Translations under genes and position numbers: made by a program
The notes under the pieces: model-generated
What the model was told of the DNA's origin: nothing
What the model saw: the letters and a program-made list of their open reading frames with translations, nothing else
The model's database searches: none
Assembly: GCF_000599885.1 (NCBI RefSeq)
Contig: NZ_JFGT01000002.1
Location: 1 to 64,000, forward strand
DNA: 64,000 bases
Origin: Pantoea sp. IMH
GTDB lineage: Bacteria; Pseudomonadota; Gammaproteobacteria; Enterobacterales; Enterobacteriaceae
Reading direction: 5' to 3'
Shown here: positions 8,493 through 18,003 of the stretch, in pieces
Position numbering within the stretch: position 1 is the stretch's first letter
How the letters are laid out: each line of letters starts with the position of its first letter

Positions 8493-9977
8493 TTAGTGAG
8501 CTTTAAATTCCGCTTCCGCCGCGTCAAAACGCTGCTGCGCTGCCGTCGAAGGTTCACGTCCCATCAGGCTGACCACCACGATAGCGATGCTGGCAAACAG
8601 GAAGCCCGGAATGATCTCATAGAGGTCCAGCCAGGCGTACTGTTTCCAGATCAGCACGGTCGCCGCGCCGATAATCATCCCCGCCAGTGCACCGTTGCGT
8701 GTCATCCGCTTCCAGATCAGGGAGAAGAGTACCACAGGTCCGAACGCCGCGCCGAAACCAGCCCAGGCGTAGCTGACCAGGCCCAGGACGCGGTTGTCAG
8801 GATCCGCCGCCAGCGCAATCGCCACCAGTGCAACCACCAACACCATCAGGCGCCCTACCCATACCAGCTCGCGCTGTGAGGCATTTTTACGCAGGAAGTT
8901 TTTGTAGAGATCTTCCGTCAGCGCGCTGGAGCAGACCAGCAGCTGGCAGCTCAGCGTCGACATCACCGCAGCAAGAATAGCGGAGAGAAGAATGCCGGCG
9001 ATCCAGGGATTAAACAGAATACGGGCCAGCTCGATAAAGATACGCTCACCGTTTTCCGAAACGCCAGCGGCCTGGCCTGGGTTGTTCTGGAAGTAGGCGA
9101 TGCCGAAGAAACCCACGGCCACAGCGCCGATCAGGCAAAGGATCATCCACGTCATGCCGATACGGCGAGCGCTGCGAATGGAGCGATGCGAATCCGCCGC
9201 CATAAAGCGCGCCAGAATATGGGGCTGACCGAAATAACCAAGCCCCCAGCCCAGCAGAGAGATCACCGCAATAAAGTTAAGATTTTTCAGCATATCGAGG
9301 TTTTCAACGCTCTTCGCCTCAATCACCGCCAGCGAATCGCTGAGGCCGCCCACCGCCAGGATCACAAAGACCGGTGTCAGGATCAGCGCAAAAAACATCA
9401 ATCCGGCCTGGATGGTATCGGTCCAGCTTACCGCCAGGAATCCGCCAAGGAAGGTATAAAGGATGGTCGCCGCAGCCCCGGCCCAGAGCGCGGTTTCATA
9501 ACTCATGCCGAAGGTGCTTTCGAACAGCCGCGCGCCCGCAACGATGCCTGAGGCGCAGTAAATGGTGAAAAAGACCAGAATCACCAGCGCCGAGATAACG
9601 CGCAGCATCCGGCTTTTATCCTCGAAGCGGCTGGAGAAGAAGTCCGGCAGCGTCAGGGCGTTATCGTGATGTTCAGTCTGCACGCGCAGCCGGCCCGCCA
9701 CAAATTTCCAGTTAAGGTAAGCGCCCAGCGCCAGACCGATGGCAATCCAGCTTTCTGAGATGCCCGAGAGGAAAATCGCACCAGGCAGGCCCATCAGCAG
9801 CCAGCCGCTCATATCGGATGCGCCAGCAGAGAGTGCGGTGACCACACTGCCCAGGCTGCGGCCGCCAAGAATGTAATCGTCGAAGTTTTTTGTAGACCGG
9901 TATGCAATAAAACCAATCAGCACCATGCCGAGGATATAAACGCAAAAGGTCACCATCATGGGTGTACTTACTGTCAT
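8493..9977 (-). CDS. putP: Sodium/proline symporter PutP
   Basis: A 494-aa sodium:solute symporter family (SSSF) protein of the inner membrane with about 13 hydrophobic helices. It imports proline with sodium. Characteristic segments include GRSLG, LSAGASDMSGWLLMGLPGA near the N terminus and the GLGYFGQPHILARFMA motif of proline permeases. The start follows GTGGAG. It is divergent from putA, with about 420 bp of shared control region. Imported proline is degraded by PutA, which in related bacteria also represses both genes. Confidence 0.95.
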   Translation of the reverse strand: MTVSTPMMVTFCVYILGMVLIGFIAYRSTKNFDDYILGGRSLGSVVTALSAGASDMSGWLLMGLPGAIFLSGISESWIAIGLALGAYLNWKFVAGRLRVQTEHHDNALTLPDFFSSRFEDKSRMLRVISALVILVFFTIYCASGIVAGARLFESTFGMSYETALWAGAAATILYTFLGGFLAVSWTDTIQAGLMFFALILTPVFVILAVGGLSDSLAVIEAKSVENLDMLKNLNFIAVISLLGWGLGYFGQPHILARFMAADSHRSIRSARRIGMTWMILCLIGAVAVGFFGIAYFQNNPGQAAGVSENGERIFIELARILFNPWIAGILLSAILAAVMSTLSCQLLVCSSALTEDLYKNFLRKNASQRELVWVGRLMVLVVALVAIALAADPDNRVLGLVSYAWAGFGAAFGPVVLFSLIWKRMTRNGALAGMIIGAATVLIWKQYAWLDLYEIIPGFLFASIAIVVVSLMGREPSTAAQQRFDAAEAEFKAH

Positions 9978-10396
9978 CCAGTTTCTCCACTTATTGTTGT
10001 AAACGCGCTATCGCGTCGGGCTTGTATCGCATCGCCGGAACGTAACGGTGCGACTTCCTGGCTCCCGAGGCGGAGTATCCTGCCGTAAAGCAACTACTCG
10101 CACAAATCATTTAACACATCAGTTACAGCAAATTCACCCTTCGTCACAGGACATTTCTCAACAGGTTGTACTGGATCACATTTGCAGGGTTGCACCTGAT
10201 GCAGAAATCGCTTCCAGCCGCGAAGAATAAGGGTCTGCATCACCTGGCAAGGAGATTGCAGCAATAAGCGTGCCGCTTTAGGTGCGTCGGATAATAACTC
10301 TGCGTGGGCGGTCACATTTAACACGGTTGCACAAAGTTGCAACTTAAGTGATATTGCTCGCTAACAACGACGATTTCGATGAAGGAGTTTTCAGGC
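9978..10396. promoter_or_regulatory. put divergent control region with PutA operator motifs
   Basis: PutA binds DNA sites built on GTTGCA. Exact copies occur at 10189-10194, 10326-10331 and 10336-10341; the last is part of the palindrome GTTGCAAC. The cluster lies just before putA. Repression by the ribbon-helix-helix domain of PutA and relief by proline are known in E. coli and Salmonella; applying it here is inference from these motifs. No gene lies in this region. Confidence 0.6.
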
Positions 10397-13300
10397 ATGG
10401 CCACAACTACTATGGGCGTGAAGCTGGATGATGCGACGCGTGAGCGCATCAAGCTGGCCGCTGGTCAGATTGACCGTACCCCACACTGGCTAATCAAGCA
10501 GGCGATTTTCAACTACCTTGAGCAGCTGGAAAAAGGCACCACCCTGCCTGAATTCCCCGTTCAGTCCGTCTCATCGGAGGGCGAGGAGCGCCCGGAAGAA
10601 GAGTCCCGACAGCCTTTCCTGGATTTTGCGGAGCAGATCCTGCCGCAGTCGGTTACCCGCGCAGCCATTACTTCAGCCTGGCGCCGGCCTGAAACCGAAG
10701 CGGTGCCGATGATCCTTGAGCAGGCCCGCCTGCCTGCCCCGCTCGCACAGCACACTTACCGTCTTGCACATCAGCTGGCTGAGAAGCTGAGGCACCAGAA
10801 AGGGGCAACCGGACGCGCCGGTATGGTGCAAAGTCTGCTTCAGGAGTTTTCACTCTCTTCACAGGAAGGCGTCGCCCTGATGTGCCTGGCAGAAGCCTTG
10901 CTGCGCATTCCTGATAAGCCAACCCGCGACGCCCTGATCCGCGATAAAATCAGCAACGGTAACTGGCAGTCGCATTTGGGGCGCAGTTCGTCGATGTTTG
11001 TGAACGCCGCCACCTGGGGCCTGCTCTTCACCGGTCGCCTGGTCGCCACCCATAACGAAGCGAACCTCTCCCGCTCGCTTAACCGCATTATCGGTAAAAG
11101 CGGCGAGCCGCTGATCCGCAAAGGCGTGGATATGGCGATGCGCCTGATGGGCGAGCAGTTTGTGACGGGCGAAACCATCGCCGAAGCGCTGGCCAACGCC
11201 CGCAAGCTGGAAGAGAAAGGCTTCCGCTACTCTTACGATATGCTGGGAGAAGCGGCACTGACTGCCGAAGATGCCAAAGCTTACCTGGTCTCCTATCAGC
11301 AGGCGATTCACGCCATCGGTAAAGCCTCCAACGGACGCGGCATTTATGAAGGTCCGGGGATCTCAATTAAGCTTTCCGCCCTGCATCCGCGCTACAGCCG
11401 GGCGCAATACGATCGCGTTATGAGCGAGCTCTACCCTGTTCTCAAATCCCTGACGCTGCTGGCGCGCTCCTACGATATCGGTATCAATATCGATGCCGAA
11501 GAGGCGGACCGGCTGGAGATCTCTCTCGACCTGCTGGAAAAACTCTGCTTTGAGCCGGAGCTGGAAGGCTGGAACGGCATCGGCTTCGTCATTCAGGCCT
11601 ATCAGAAACGCTGCCCGTTTGTGATCGATGGCCTGATCGATCTGGCCCAGCGCAGCCGTCGCCGCCTGATGATCCGGCTGGTGAAAGGCGCCTACTGGGA
11701 CAGTGAAATCAAACGCGCCCAGATGGAGGGGCTGGAGGGCTATCCGGTCTATACCCGCAAGGTCTACACCGATATTTCTTATCTCGCCTGCGCCCGTAAA
11801 CTGCTGGCGGTGCCAAACCTGATCTATCCGCAGTTTGCCACCCATAACGCCCACTCCCTGGCGGCCATTTATCAGCTGGCGGGTAATAACTACTATCCGG
11901 GACAGTATGAGTTCCAGTGCCTGCACGGCATGGGCGAACCGCTTTATGAGCAGGTGGTGGGCAAAGTGGCCGACGGCAAGCTGAACCGCCCATGCCGGAT
12001 CTACGCACCAGTCGGCACGCATGAAACGCTGCTGGCTTACCTGGTTCGTCGCCTGCTGGAAAACGGCGCCAACACGTCGTTCGTGAACCGTATCGCTGAC
12101 CAGACGCTGCCGATTGATGAACTGGTGGCCGATCCGGTAGAAGAAGTGGAAAAACTGGCGGCTAAAGAAGGCGCGATCGGCCTGCCGCATCCTAAAATCC
12201 CGCTGCCGCACGACCTTTATGGCAGCAAACGCGTGAACTCATCAGGTCTGGACCTGGCGAACGAACATCGTCTCGCCTCGCTTTCCAGCGCGCTGCTCAA
12301 CAGCGCAGCCCAGCCCTGGCTGGCGCTGCCAATGATTGACGGTCGCCTGGAAGATGGTGAACGGCTGCCGGTCATTAACCCTGCCGATCCAGGCGATATC
12401 GTCGGCTACGTGCAGTACGCAAGCGAGCGTGATGTCTCCACCGCGCTGGATGCGGCTGAGAGCGCCGGTCCGATCTGGTTCGCCACGCCGCCGGAAGAGC
12501 GCGCCGCGATCCTGGAACGCGCCGCCGTGATGATGGACGGTCAGCTTCAGCGCCTGATCGGCATTCTGGTGCGCGAGGCCGGTAAAACGTTCAGCAACGC
12601 CATCGCCGAAGTCCGCGAAGCGGTCGACTTCCTCTACTACTACGCGGGCCAGGTGCGCGACGACTTCGATAACGAGACTCACCGTCCGCTGGGGCCGGTG
12701 GTCTGCATCAGCCCGTGGAACTTCCCGCTGGCGATTTTCACCGGTCAGATTGCCGCCGCGCTGGCGGCGGGCAACAGCGTACTGGCGAAGCCCGCCGAGC
12801 AGACCCCGCTTATCGCGGCTGAAGCCGTGGCGCTACTGCATGAAGCGGGCGTACCGGCCGGTGCGCTGCAGCTGCTGCCAGGTCTGGGTGAAACCGTGGG
12901 CGCGCAGCTTACTGGCGATCCCCGCGTTCGCGGCGTGATGTTTACCGGCTCAACGGCGGTGGCCACCCTGCTGCAGCGTAACCTGGCGGGCCGCCTCGAT
13001 CCTCAGGGGCGTCCAACGCCGCTGATTGCGGAAACGGGCGGGATGAACGCCATGATCGTCGACTCCTCCGCGCTGACCGAGCAGGTGGTGATGGATATCG
13101 TCGCGTCCGCGTTTGACAGTGCGGGCCAGCGCTGCTCTGCCTTGCGTCTGCTGTGCGTCCAGGCGGACGTGGCCGATCACACGCTGCAGATGCTGCGTGG
13201 CGCGATGGCCGAATGTCGTATGGGTAATCCGGAGCGGCTCTCCACGGATATCGGCCCGGTTATCGATGCGGAAGCGAAGGAGAATATTGAGCGACATATC

Positions 13301-14347
13301 CAGGCGATGCGCAGCAAAGGGCTGAACGTCTATCAGGCCGTGGTGCAAAACCAGCAGGACAGCAAGGAGTGGCAGAGCGGCACTTTTGTGCAGCCAACGC
13401 TGATTGAACTGAACAACGTGGCCGATCTGGATAAAGAAATATTTGGACCGGTGCTGCATGTGGTGCGTTTCACGCGTAACACGCTGCCGCAGATCGTTGA
13501 GCAGATTAACGCCACCGGCTACGGACTGACGCTGGGCGTACATACCCGCATTGACGAAACCATCACCCAGGTCACCAACAGCGCCCATGTAGGTAATCTG
13601 TACGTTAACCGCAATATGGTCGGTGCCGTGGTCGGCGTGCAGCCGTTTGGCGGTGAAGGCCTCTCCGGTACCGGACCGAAAGCGGGTGGGCCTCTCTATC
13701 TCTATCGCCTGCTCTCTCACCGTCCGGATGGCGCGTTACGTCAGACGCTTGACCGTCAGGACAGTGAACGTCCGGTAGACGCCTCGCTGCGCCAGACTCT
13801 GTTGACGCCGCATCAGGCGCTGACCGGCTGGGCAAAAGAGAAGCCGGCGCTGGCCGCGCTCTGCATGCACTACGCTGAGTTGGGCCAGGGCGGAACGGTA
13901 CGTTTACTGCCGGGACCAACAGGCGAACGTAATACCTTCGCCCTGCTGCCGCGCGAGCGGGTGCTTTGCCTGGCAGACAATGAGGAAGATACGCTGACCC
14001 AGCTGGCTGCCATCACTGCGGTAGGCAGCCGGGCGCTCTGGCCAGAGGATGAACTGCATCGTACGCTGCTCCGTTCACTGCCACAGGAAGTGCAGAAGCG
14101 GATCGACTTTACTGACCAGCCGCTGGGACAACAGACCAACTTTGATGCGGTGATCTATCACGGCGATGCCGATCAGCTACGGGTAGTCTGTGAAACGGTG
14201 GCGGAACGTGAAGGAGCGATTGTCTCCGTACAGGGCTTTGCGCGGGGAGAGACTAATCTTCTGCTGGAGCGCCTGCTGATTGAGCGTTCGCTGAGCGTCA
14301 ATACCGCTGCGGCGGGCGGTAATGCCAGCCTGATGACCATCGGCTAA
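10397..14347 (+). CDS. putA: Trifunctional PutA: repressor, proline dehydrogenase, P5C dehydrogenase
   Basis: A 1,316-aa protein of the trifunctional enterobacterial type. Residues 1-47 form a ribbon-helix-helix DNA-binding domain (TTTMGVKLDDATRERIKLAA). The FAD proline dehydrogenase barrel lies in roughly residues 260-570 (GPGISIKLSALHPRY, LMIRLVKGAYWDSEIK). The aldehyde dehydrogenase domain follows (ISPWNFPLAIFTGQ, LIAETGGMNAM with the catalytic Glu, and DSAGQRCSALR with the catalytic Cys). The C-terminal region closes the substrate tunnel. It oxidises proline to glutamate on the inner face of the membrane. The start at 10397 is chosen because AAGGAG lies 9 bases before it and the protein then starts like the E. 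coli one. Confidence 0.96.
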   Translation: MATTTMGVKLDDATRERIKLAAGQIDRTPHWLIKQAIFNYLEQLEKGTTLPEFPVQSVSSEGEERPEEESRQPFLDFAEQILPQSVTRAAITSAWRRPETEAVPMILEQARLPAPLAQHTYRLAHQLAEKLRHQKGATGRAGMVQSLLQEFSLSSQEGVALMCLAEALLRIPDKPTRDALIRDKISNGNWQSHLGRSSSMFVNAATWGLLFTGRLVATHNEANLSRSLNRIIGKSGEPLIRKGVDMAMRLMGEQFVTGETIAEALANARKLEEKGFRYSYDMLGEAALTAEDAKAYLVSYQQAIHAIGKASNGRGIYEGPGISIKLSALHPRYSRAQYDRVMSELYPVLKSLTLLARSYDIGINIDAEEADRLEISLDLLEKLCFEPELEGWNGIGFVIQAYQKRCPFVIDGLIDLAQRSRRRLMIRLVKGAYWDSEIKRAQMEGLEGYPVYTRKVYTDISYLACARKLLAVPNLIYPQFATHNAHSLAAIYQLAGNNYYPGQYEFQCLHGMGEPLYEQVVGKVADGKLNRPCRIYAPVGTHETLLAYLVRRLLENGANTSFVNRIADQTLPIDELVADPVEEVEKLAAKEGAIGLPHPKIPLPHDLYGSKRVNSSGLDLANEHRLASLSSALLNSAAQPWLALPMIDGRLEDGERLPVINPADPGDIVGYVQYASERDVSTALDAAESAGPIWFATPPEERAAILERAAVMMDGQLQRLIGILVREAGKTFSNAIAEVREAVDFLYYYAGQVRDDFDNETHRPLGPVVCISPWNFPLAIFTGQIAAALAAGNSVLAKPAEQTPLIAAEAVALLHEAGVPAGALQLLPGLGETVGAQLTGDPRVRGVMFTGSTAVATLLQRNLAGRLDPQGRPTPLIAETGGMNAMIVDSSALTEQVVMDIVASAFDSAGQRCSALRLLCVQADVADHTLQMLRGAMAECRMGNPERLSTDIGPVIDAEAKENIERHIQAMRSKGLNVYQAVVQNQQDSKEWQSGTFVQPTLIELNNVADLDKEIFGPVLHVVRFTRNTLPQIVEQINATGYGLTLGVHTRIDETITQVTNSAHVGNLYVNRNMVGAVVGVQPFGGEGLSGTGPKAGGPLYLYRLLSHRPDGALRQTLDRQDSERPVDASLRQTLLTPHQALTGWAKEKPALAALCMHYAELGQGGTVRLLPGPTGERNTFALLPRERVLCLADNEEDTLTQLAAITAVGSRALWPEDELHRTLLRSLPQEVQKRIDFTDQPLGQQTNFDAVIYHGDADQLRVVCETVAEREGAIVSVQGFARGETNLLLERLLIERSLSVNTAAAGGNASLMTIG

Positions 14348-14674
14348 GGCGCACAGCGTTCCGCGTTATGCCTGGCCTTAGTGCCGGGCATTCAGCAGAC
14401 GCCCGCGCGGAACGTTTACTTTTCCGACGCGGGCGGATGATCCACATTACTGGGGTGCATAACTCGCTTAACCCTGAAAGCTTATAGTTATCACCTAGGT
14501 TTTCAGGTTAATAACAAACGTAAAGCGAGAAAACAGGGACGGGAAGTAAAGCATCTCAGGCAGGAACGGCGTCAACTTCCCCCGGGCTTACCCTCACGTA
14601 ATTTCCTTTTCAGGAACAAGGCTTTTTGCGACTTTGCGGGCAGGCCTGTTCCCGCAGACAGCACAACACTCACC
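14348..14674. other. Intergenic region after putA
   Basis: No protein gene is supported. A hairpin ATGCCTGGC/GCCGGGCAT lies at 14368-14391 without a T-run and may define the putA 3' end. Near 14580 there is a degenerate copy of the terminator arm found at 14675. A + strand transcript ending at 14702 probably crosses this stretch. Confidence 0.45.
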
Positions 14675-14702
14675 GGGCTTACCTTCGCGTAAGCCCTTTT
14701 TT
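14675..14702 (+). terminator. Strong + strand terminator with no assigned gene
   Basis: GGGCTTAC (14675-14682) pairs with GTAAGCCC (14689-14696) and is followed by six T. The only + gene upstream is putA, 330 bp away, which has its own hairpin. The orientation is wrong for the minus-strand acyltransferase next door. It may end a long putA 3' UTR or a separate small RNA. Confidence 0.7.
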
Positions 14703-14708
14703 ATGCCA

Positions 14709-15782
14709 TCAGGTATCAAACTTCATCCGCAGCAGCTTCGGATAGATAAACAAATTTTTGCCCACGCCACGGTTCAGCAGCGTCCAGACCCCGACGGAGC
14801 AGGCAGCGCAAATCGCCGTCATAACCGGCGGGAAGCCGACGGCCCAGATCAGCGAGAAAGCCTTGCTGGCGAAAAGATCGTGTTTCTGCGAGAACAGAAT
14901 CGCTGACATGCCGAAAAACTCGATAAAAATGCGGTGCAGGACGTAAATCTGTAACGTATTTTTCCCCATCCAGTTCAGCCAGGCCATATCGAACAGGTTA
15001 TTCAGCGACCGGCAGGCAGCGATGCACAGCAGAATGGCAAGCACGCAGAGGAAAAGGTTCTCCGGCATGCCCAGCAGCGTATGGGCTACCGCGAGTACCG
15101 CCAGCACGCCCCAGGGCAGCAGATTGCTGCGGTGCCATTCGCTCCAGCGCACCATGACAGAGCTGAAGAAGGTGCCGAACAGAAAGAAAATAAAATATTG
15201 CGAGAGGCTTTCCGGTCCCCAGCCTGGAATAACGTTGATAACCGCAGCATAGTTAAGCACCAGCGCCATCAGCATGATTGCCAGCTTTTGCTCACGGAAC
15301 AGCTTGGCGGCCACAAAGAAGAGTCCCAGTGCGTAGAGATACCAGGAGGAGCTCATAGCAAGCAACATCAGCTTGATAAACTCATAGGGCGATGAAGCCC
15401 AGGCGGCATTCAGATTACTGGAGAGCTGATCGCCCATAATGCCGCCGGAAACACCATTGATCATCAGCCACTGAATCAGTCCCCACAGAAAATAGAGATA
15501 GAACAGATTGGTAACGCGGCTGGTGAAGACCTGCTTCCAGGGCCGGTTGAGAATGGCGTTTGCCGCCAGCAAACCGGAGACAAAAAAGAAGGCCGGCATC
15601 CGTAGCGGCGAGAGATAGTGATTGAAGGCCACCCAAAATTTTGCCGGTATAAATCCGGCAGTCAGCTGAGGAACCATTTCAGCATAACCTGGCAGAACCA
15701 CGTGATACAAAACCACTAACAAAATGCAGGCGCCCTTCAGGCTGTTAACCCAGACGATTTCTTTCTTATGAGGAGAATTCAT
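14709..15782 (-). CDS. Acyltransferase-3 family membrane protein (copy 1)
   Basis: A 357-aa polytopic inner-membrane protein of the acyltransferase 3 family (OafA/NodX/WecH type) with about ten hydrophobic helices. It opens with WVNSLKGACILLVVLYHVV, in which the His is the conserved family residue, and has RMPAFFFVSG next, the usual Arg-containing second motif. These enzymes transfer acetyl or other acyl groups to sugars of O-antigen, osmoregulated glucans or exopolysaccharide. The substrate here cannot be told. GGAG precedes the ATG. It is a paralog of the next gene on the same strand, with a near-identical layout. Confidence 0.82.
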   Translation of the reverse strand: MNSPHKKEIVWVNSLKGACILLVVLYHVVLPGYAEMVPQLTAGFIPAKFWVAFNHYLSPLRMPAFFFVSGLLAANAILNRPWKQVFTSRVTNLFYLYFLWGLIQWLMINGVSGGIMGDQLSSNLNAAWASSPYEFIKLMLLAMSSSWYLYALGLFFVAAKLFREQKLAIMLMALVLNYAAVINVIPGWGPESLSQYFIFFLFGTFFSSVMVRWSEWHRSNLLPWGVLAVLAVAHTLLGMPENLFLCVLAILLCIAACRSLNNLFDMAWLNWMGKNTLQIYVLHRIFIEFFGMSAILFSQKHDLFASKAFSLIWAVGFPPVMTAICAACSVGVWTLLNRGVGKNLFIYPKLLRMKFDT

Positions 15783-15883
15783 TATTTTACTCCAGCTGGT
15801 GTACTCATTTTTATAAAAAGGCGTTAGACGAGGATGATTCCTTCGCTTTATTTATTATTATCGGGTGCAATTTTTTCGGTGGT

Positions 15884-15915
15884 GATAAAAATCAGGGCCG
15901 ATATTATCGGCCCTG
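15884..15915 (-). terminator. Terminator between the two acyltransferase genes
   Basis: CAGGGCCGATA (15915-15905, minus strand) pairs with TATCGGCCCTG (15903-15893), an 11-bp stem, followed by ATTTTTAT. It ends the upstream copy, so the two paralogs are likely separate transcripts. Confidence 0.75.
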
Positions 15916-15925
15916 GCGAAAGTGT

Positions 15926-17020
15926 TCAGCCATTACTGGCTGCTTCGGGACGTTTTTCCGGCTTCTTCATCAGGCGGGGATAAAGAAACAGCGCACGGCC
16001 AGGTCCCCGATTAAGCAGCGACCAGACCAGCAGGGAAACGGCAGTACAAAGGCTGACGGCGACAAGAGGAAGCGAGACCGCCCAGACAAGGGAAAACAGG
16101 GGGTTGCTGAACAGATGATAACTGACCGCCAGCGTCAGCAAAGTCAGCCCCAGCAGCTCAATAAATATACGATGCAGAACGTAAATTTGCAGCGTGTTAC
16201 GGCCAATCCAGTTCAGCCAGCCCATATTGAAACGGTTATTCAACGCACGGCAAAAGACGATGCCGAAAACAATCGACAGCAGACAGTAAAAAGGATTTTT
16301 ATAAAGTCCCATGGCATGATGCCCAAGGCCGAGAACGATAAAGACACCTACAATCAGAACGTTCCTGCGGTTCATAAAACTGAGCTGCACAAGATGGTGA
16401 CTGAAGAAAGCGCCAAGCAGAAAGTAGATAAAGTTCTGTGCGACACTGGCAGGCCCCCAACCCGGCACCAGACTAAACTGCGTGGCGTAGTTCACCAGCA
16501 GCGCCGCCAGAAACAGCGCATACTTCTGGCGATGAAAAAGCTTAGCAACCACAAAATAGCCCGCCAGGGCATAGAGATACCAGAGGCTGGTCATCGACAG
16601 CACCAGCAGCTTAACAAACTCCAGCGGTGAGTCGGCATAGGCTGCATTCGTGGCGGATGAGAGCTTCTGGCCTATCAAATGCGTGGAAATATTATAAATA
16701 GACGTCCACTGGATCACCCCCCAGAGCAGGTAGAGGTAGATGATATTACTAAACTTTTTAGTAAAGACTTCTGACCAGGATTTTTTGCTGATGGCGTTCA
16801 CCGCCAGCAGACCGGAGACAAAGAAAAACGCTGGCATTCGCAGCGGAGAGAGATACTGATTAAACGCCACCCAAAGCTGGGCTGGTAGCAGGCCTGCCGT
16901 AAGATAGTGCAGAGAAGGTGCAAAGGTCGTGATAATCGTGTGATGCAACACCACCAGCAATATACAACCGCCCTTAAGCGTGTTTATCCACAGAACTTCA
17001 TTTTTTCCAGCAGTGGCCAT
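15926..17020 (-). CDS. Acyltransferase-3 family membrane protein (copy 2)
   Basis: A 364-aa polytopic membrane protein and clear paralog of the downstream copy: LWINTLKGGCILLVVLHH and LSPLRMPAFFFVSGLLAVNAI match segment by segment, as does GWLNWIGRNTLQIYVLHRIF. The start at 17020 (ATG, after TGGAATATAAA) is preferred to a TTG five codons upstream. Its C terminus has an added hydrophilic tail (PEKRPEAASNG). Substrate unknown; acyl modification of a surface glycan is the family expectation. It has its own terminator. Confidence 0.82.
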   Translation of the reverse strand: MATAGKNEVLWINTLKGGCILLVVLHHTIITTFAPSLHYLTAGLLPAQLWVAFNQYLSPLRMPAFFFVSGLLAVNAISKKSWSEVFTKKFSNIIYLYLLWGVIQWTSIYNISTHLIGQKLSSATNAAYADSPLEFVKLLVLSMTSLWYLYALAGYFVVAKLFHRQKYALFLAALLVNYATQFSLVPGWGPASVAQNFIYFLLGAFFSHHLVQLSFMNRRNVLIVGVFIVLGLGHHAMGLYKNPFYCLLSIVFGIVFCRALNNRFNMGWLNWIGRNTLQIYVLHRIFIELLGLTLLTLAVSYHLFSNPLFSLVWAVSLPLVAVSLCTAVSLLVWSLLNRGPGRALFLYPRLMKKPEKRPEAASNG

Positions 17021-17250
17021 TTTATATTCCAGCAAGACACAATAACATAACGAATTATTTACTTATGCTGGCAAAAACACTATGAGGTTACTCTTAAATG
17101 GCAATATGGCATGGCATATGAAAGATAAAATTAAACAACAACGGATAATTCTCAAACATATAGCCAGAAGGGAAAATGGGTTATTTAAGATTTTCCTCAA
17201 AGAAAAGCGGAATAAATAAGCCTCCCCGCTGGCGAAGAGGCCCGTGAAGA

Positions 17251-18003
17251 TCAGGCTGTGAGGAATTTTTCGAGGAACTGCTGAGTGCGCGGCTGCTGAG
17301 GATGGCTGAACAGGGATTTCGCATCACCCTGCTCGACAATCCGCCCCTGATCCATAAAAATCGCCCTGTCCGCCACATCCCGGGCAAAGCTCATTTCATG
17401 GGTCACAATCACCAGCGTACGTTTCTCCTCCGCCAGGGCGCGAATGGTGTTTAATACTTCGCCCACCAGTTCAGGATCCAGCGCCGAGGTCGGTTCGTCA
17501 AACAGGATCACTTCAGGCCGCATCGCCAGCGCACGGGCAATCGCCACGCGCTGCTGCTGACCGCCGGAGAGCCGTCGCGGATAGCTCTCTTCTTTCCCCT
17601 GAAGCCCCACCTTTTCCAGGAGCTGTCGCGCCCGCGCAATGGCTTCCTGACGGGGTTCACGCTTGACGATGGTTGGACCTTCAATGATATTTTCCAGCAC
17701 CGAGCGGTGCGGAAACAGATTAAAGCTCTGGAAGACAAACCCCACCTGCTGGCGTAACTGCCGCACCCGCTCCTTCTGCCGGTTCATTCCCTGAGCGGCG
17801 TCGATCAGGATCTCCCCCACTTTAATCGTGCCTTCATCCGGCACCTCCAGCAGGTTGATGCTGCGCAACAGCGTGGTTTTCCCCGATCCACTCGGCCCGA
17901 TAATCGCGACTACTTCGCCCGATTTCACCTCCAGATCGATGCCGTGCAGCACCGTCTGACCGTTAAACCGTTTGACCAGTTTACTGACTTCGATGGCACT
18001 CAT
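17251..18003 (-). CDS. tcyN: L-cystine ABC transporter ATPase TcyN
   Basis: A 250-aa ABC ATPase of the polar amino acid class. Walker A GPSGSGKTT is near residue 33, the signature is LSGGQQQRVAIARAL and Walker B is EVILFDEPTSALD, followed by the HEMSFARDVAD switch region. It powers import of L-cystine and related compounds with TcyL and TcyJ. The start codon overlaps the tcyL stop by 4 bp. E. coli name formerly yecC. Confidence 0.93.
   Translation of the reverse strand: MSAIEVSKLVKRFNGQTVLHGIDLEVKSGEVVAIIGPSGSGKTTLLRSINLLEVPDEGTIKVGEILIDAAQGMNRQKERVRQLRQQVGFVFQSFNLFPHRSVLENIIEGPTIVKREPRQEAIARARQLLEKVGLQGKEESYPRRLSGGQQQRVAIARALAMRPEVILFDEPTSALDPELVGEVLNTIRALAEEKRTLVIVTHEMSFARDVADRAIFMDQGRIVEQGDAKSLFSHPQQPRTQQFLEKFLTA

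Noticed and set aside
8439-8879. 146-aa + strand frame
   Set aside because: Antisense to the well-supported putP; composition typical of a shadow of a GC-rich gene.
14634-14906. 90-aa + strand frame
   Set aside because: Crosses the terminator at 14675-14702 and the end of the acyltransferase gene.
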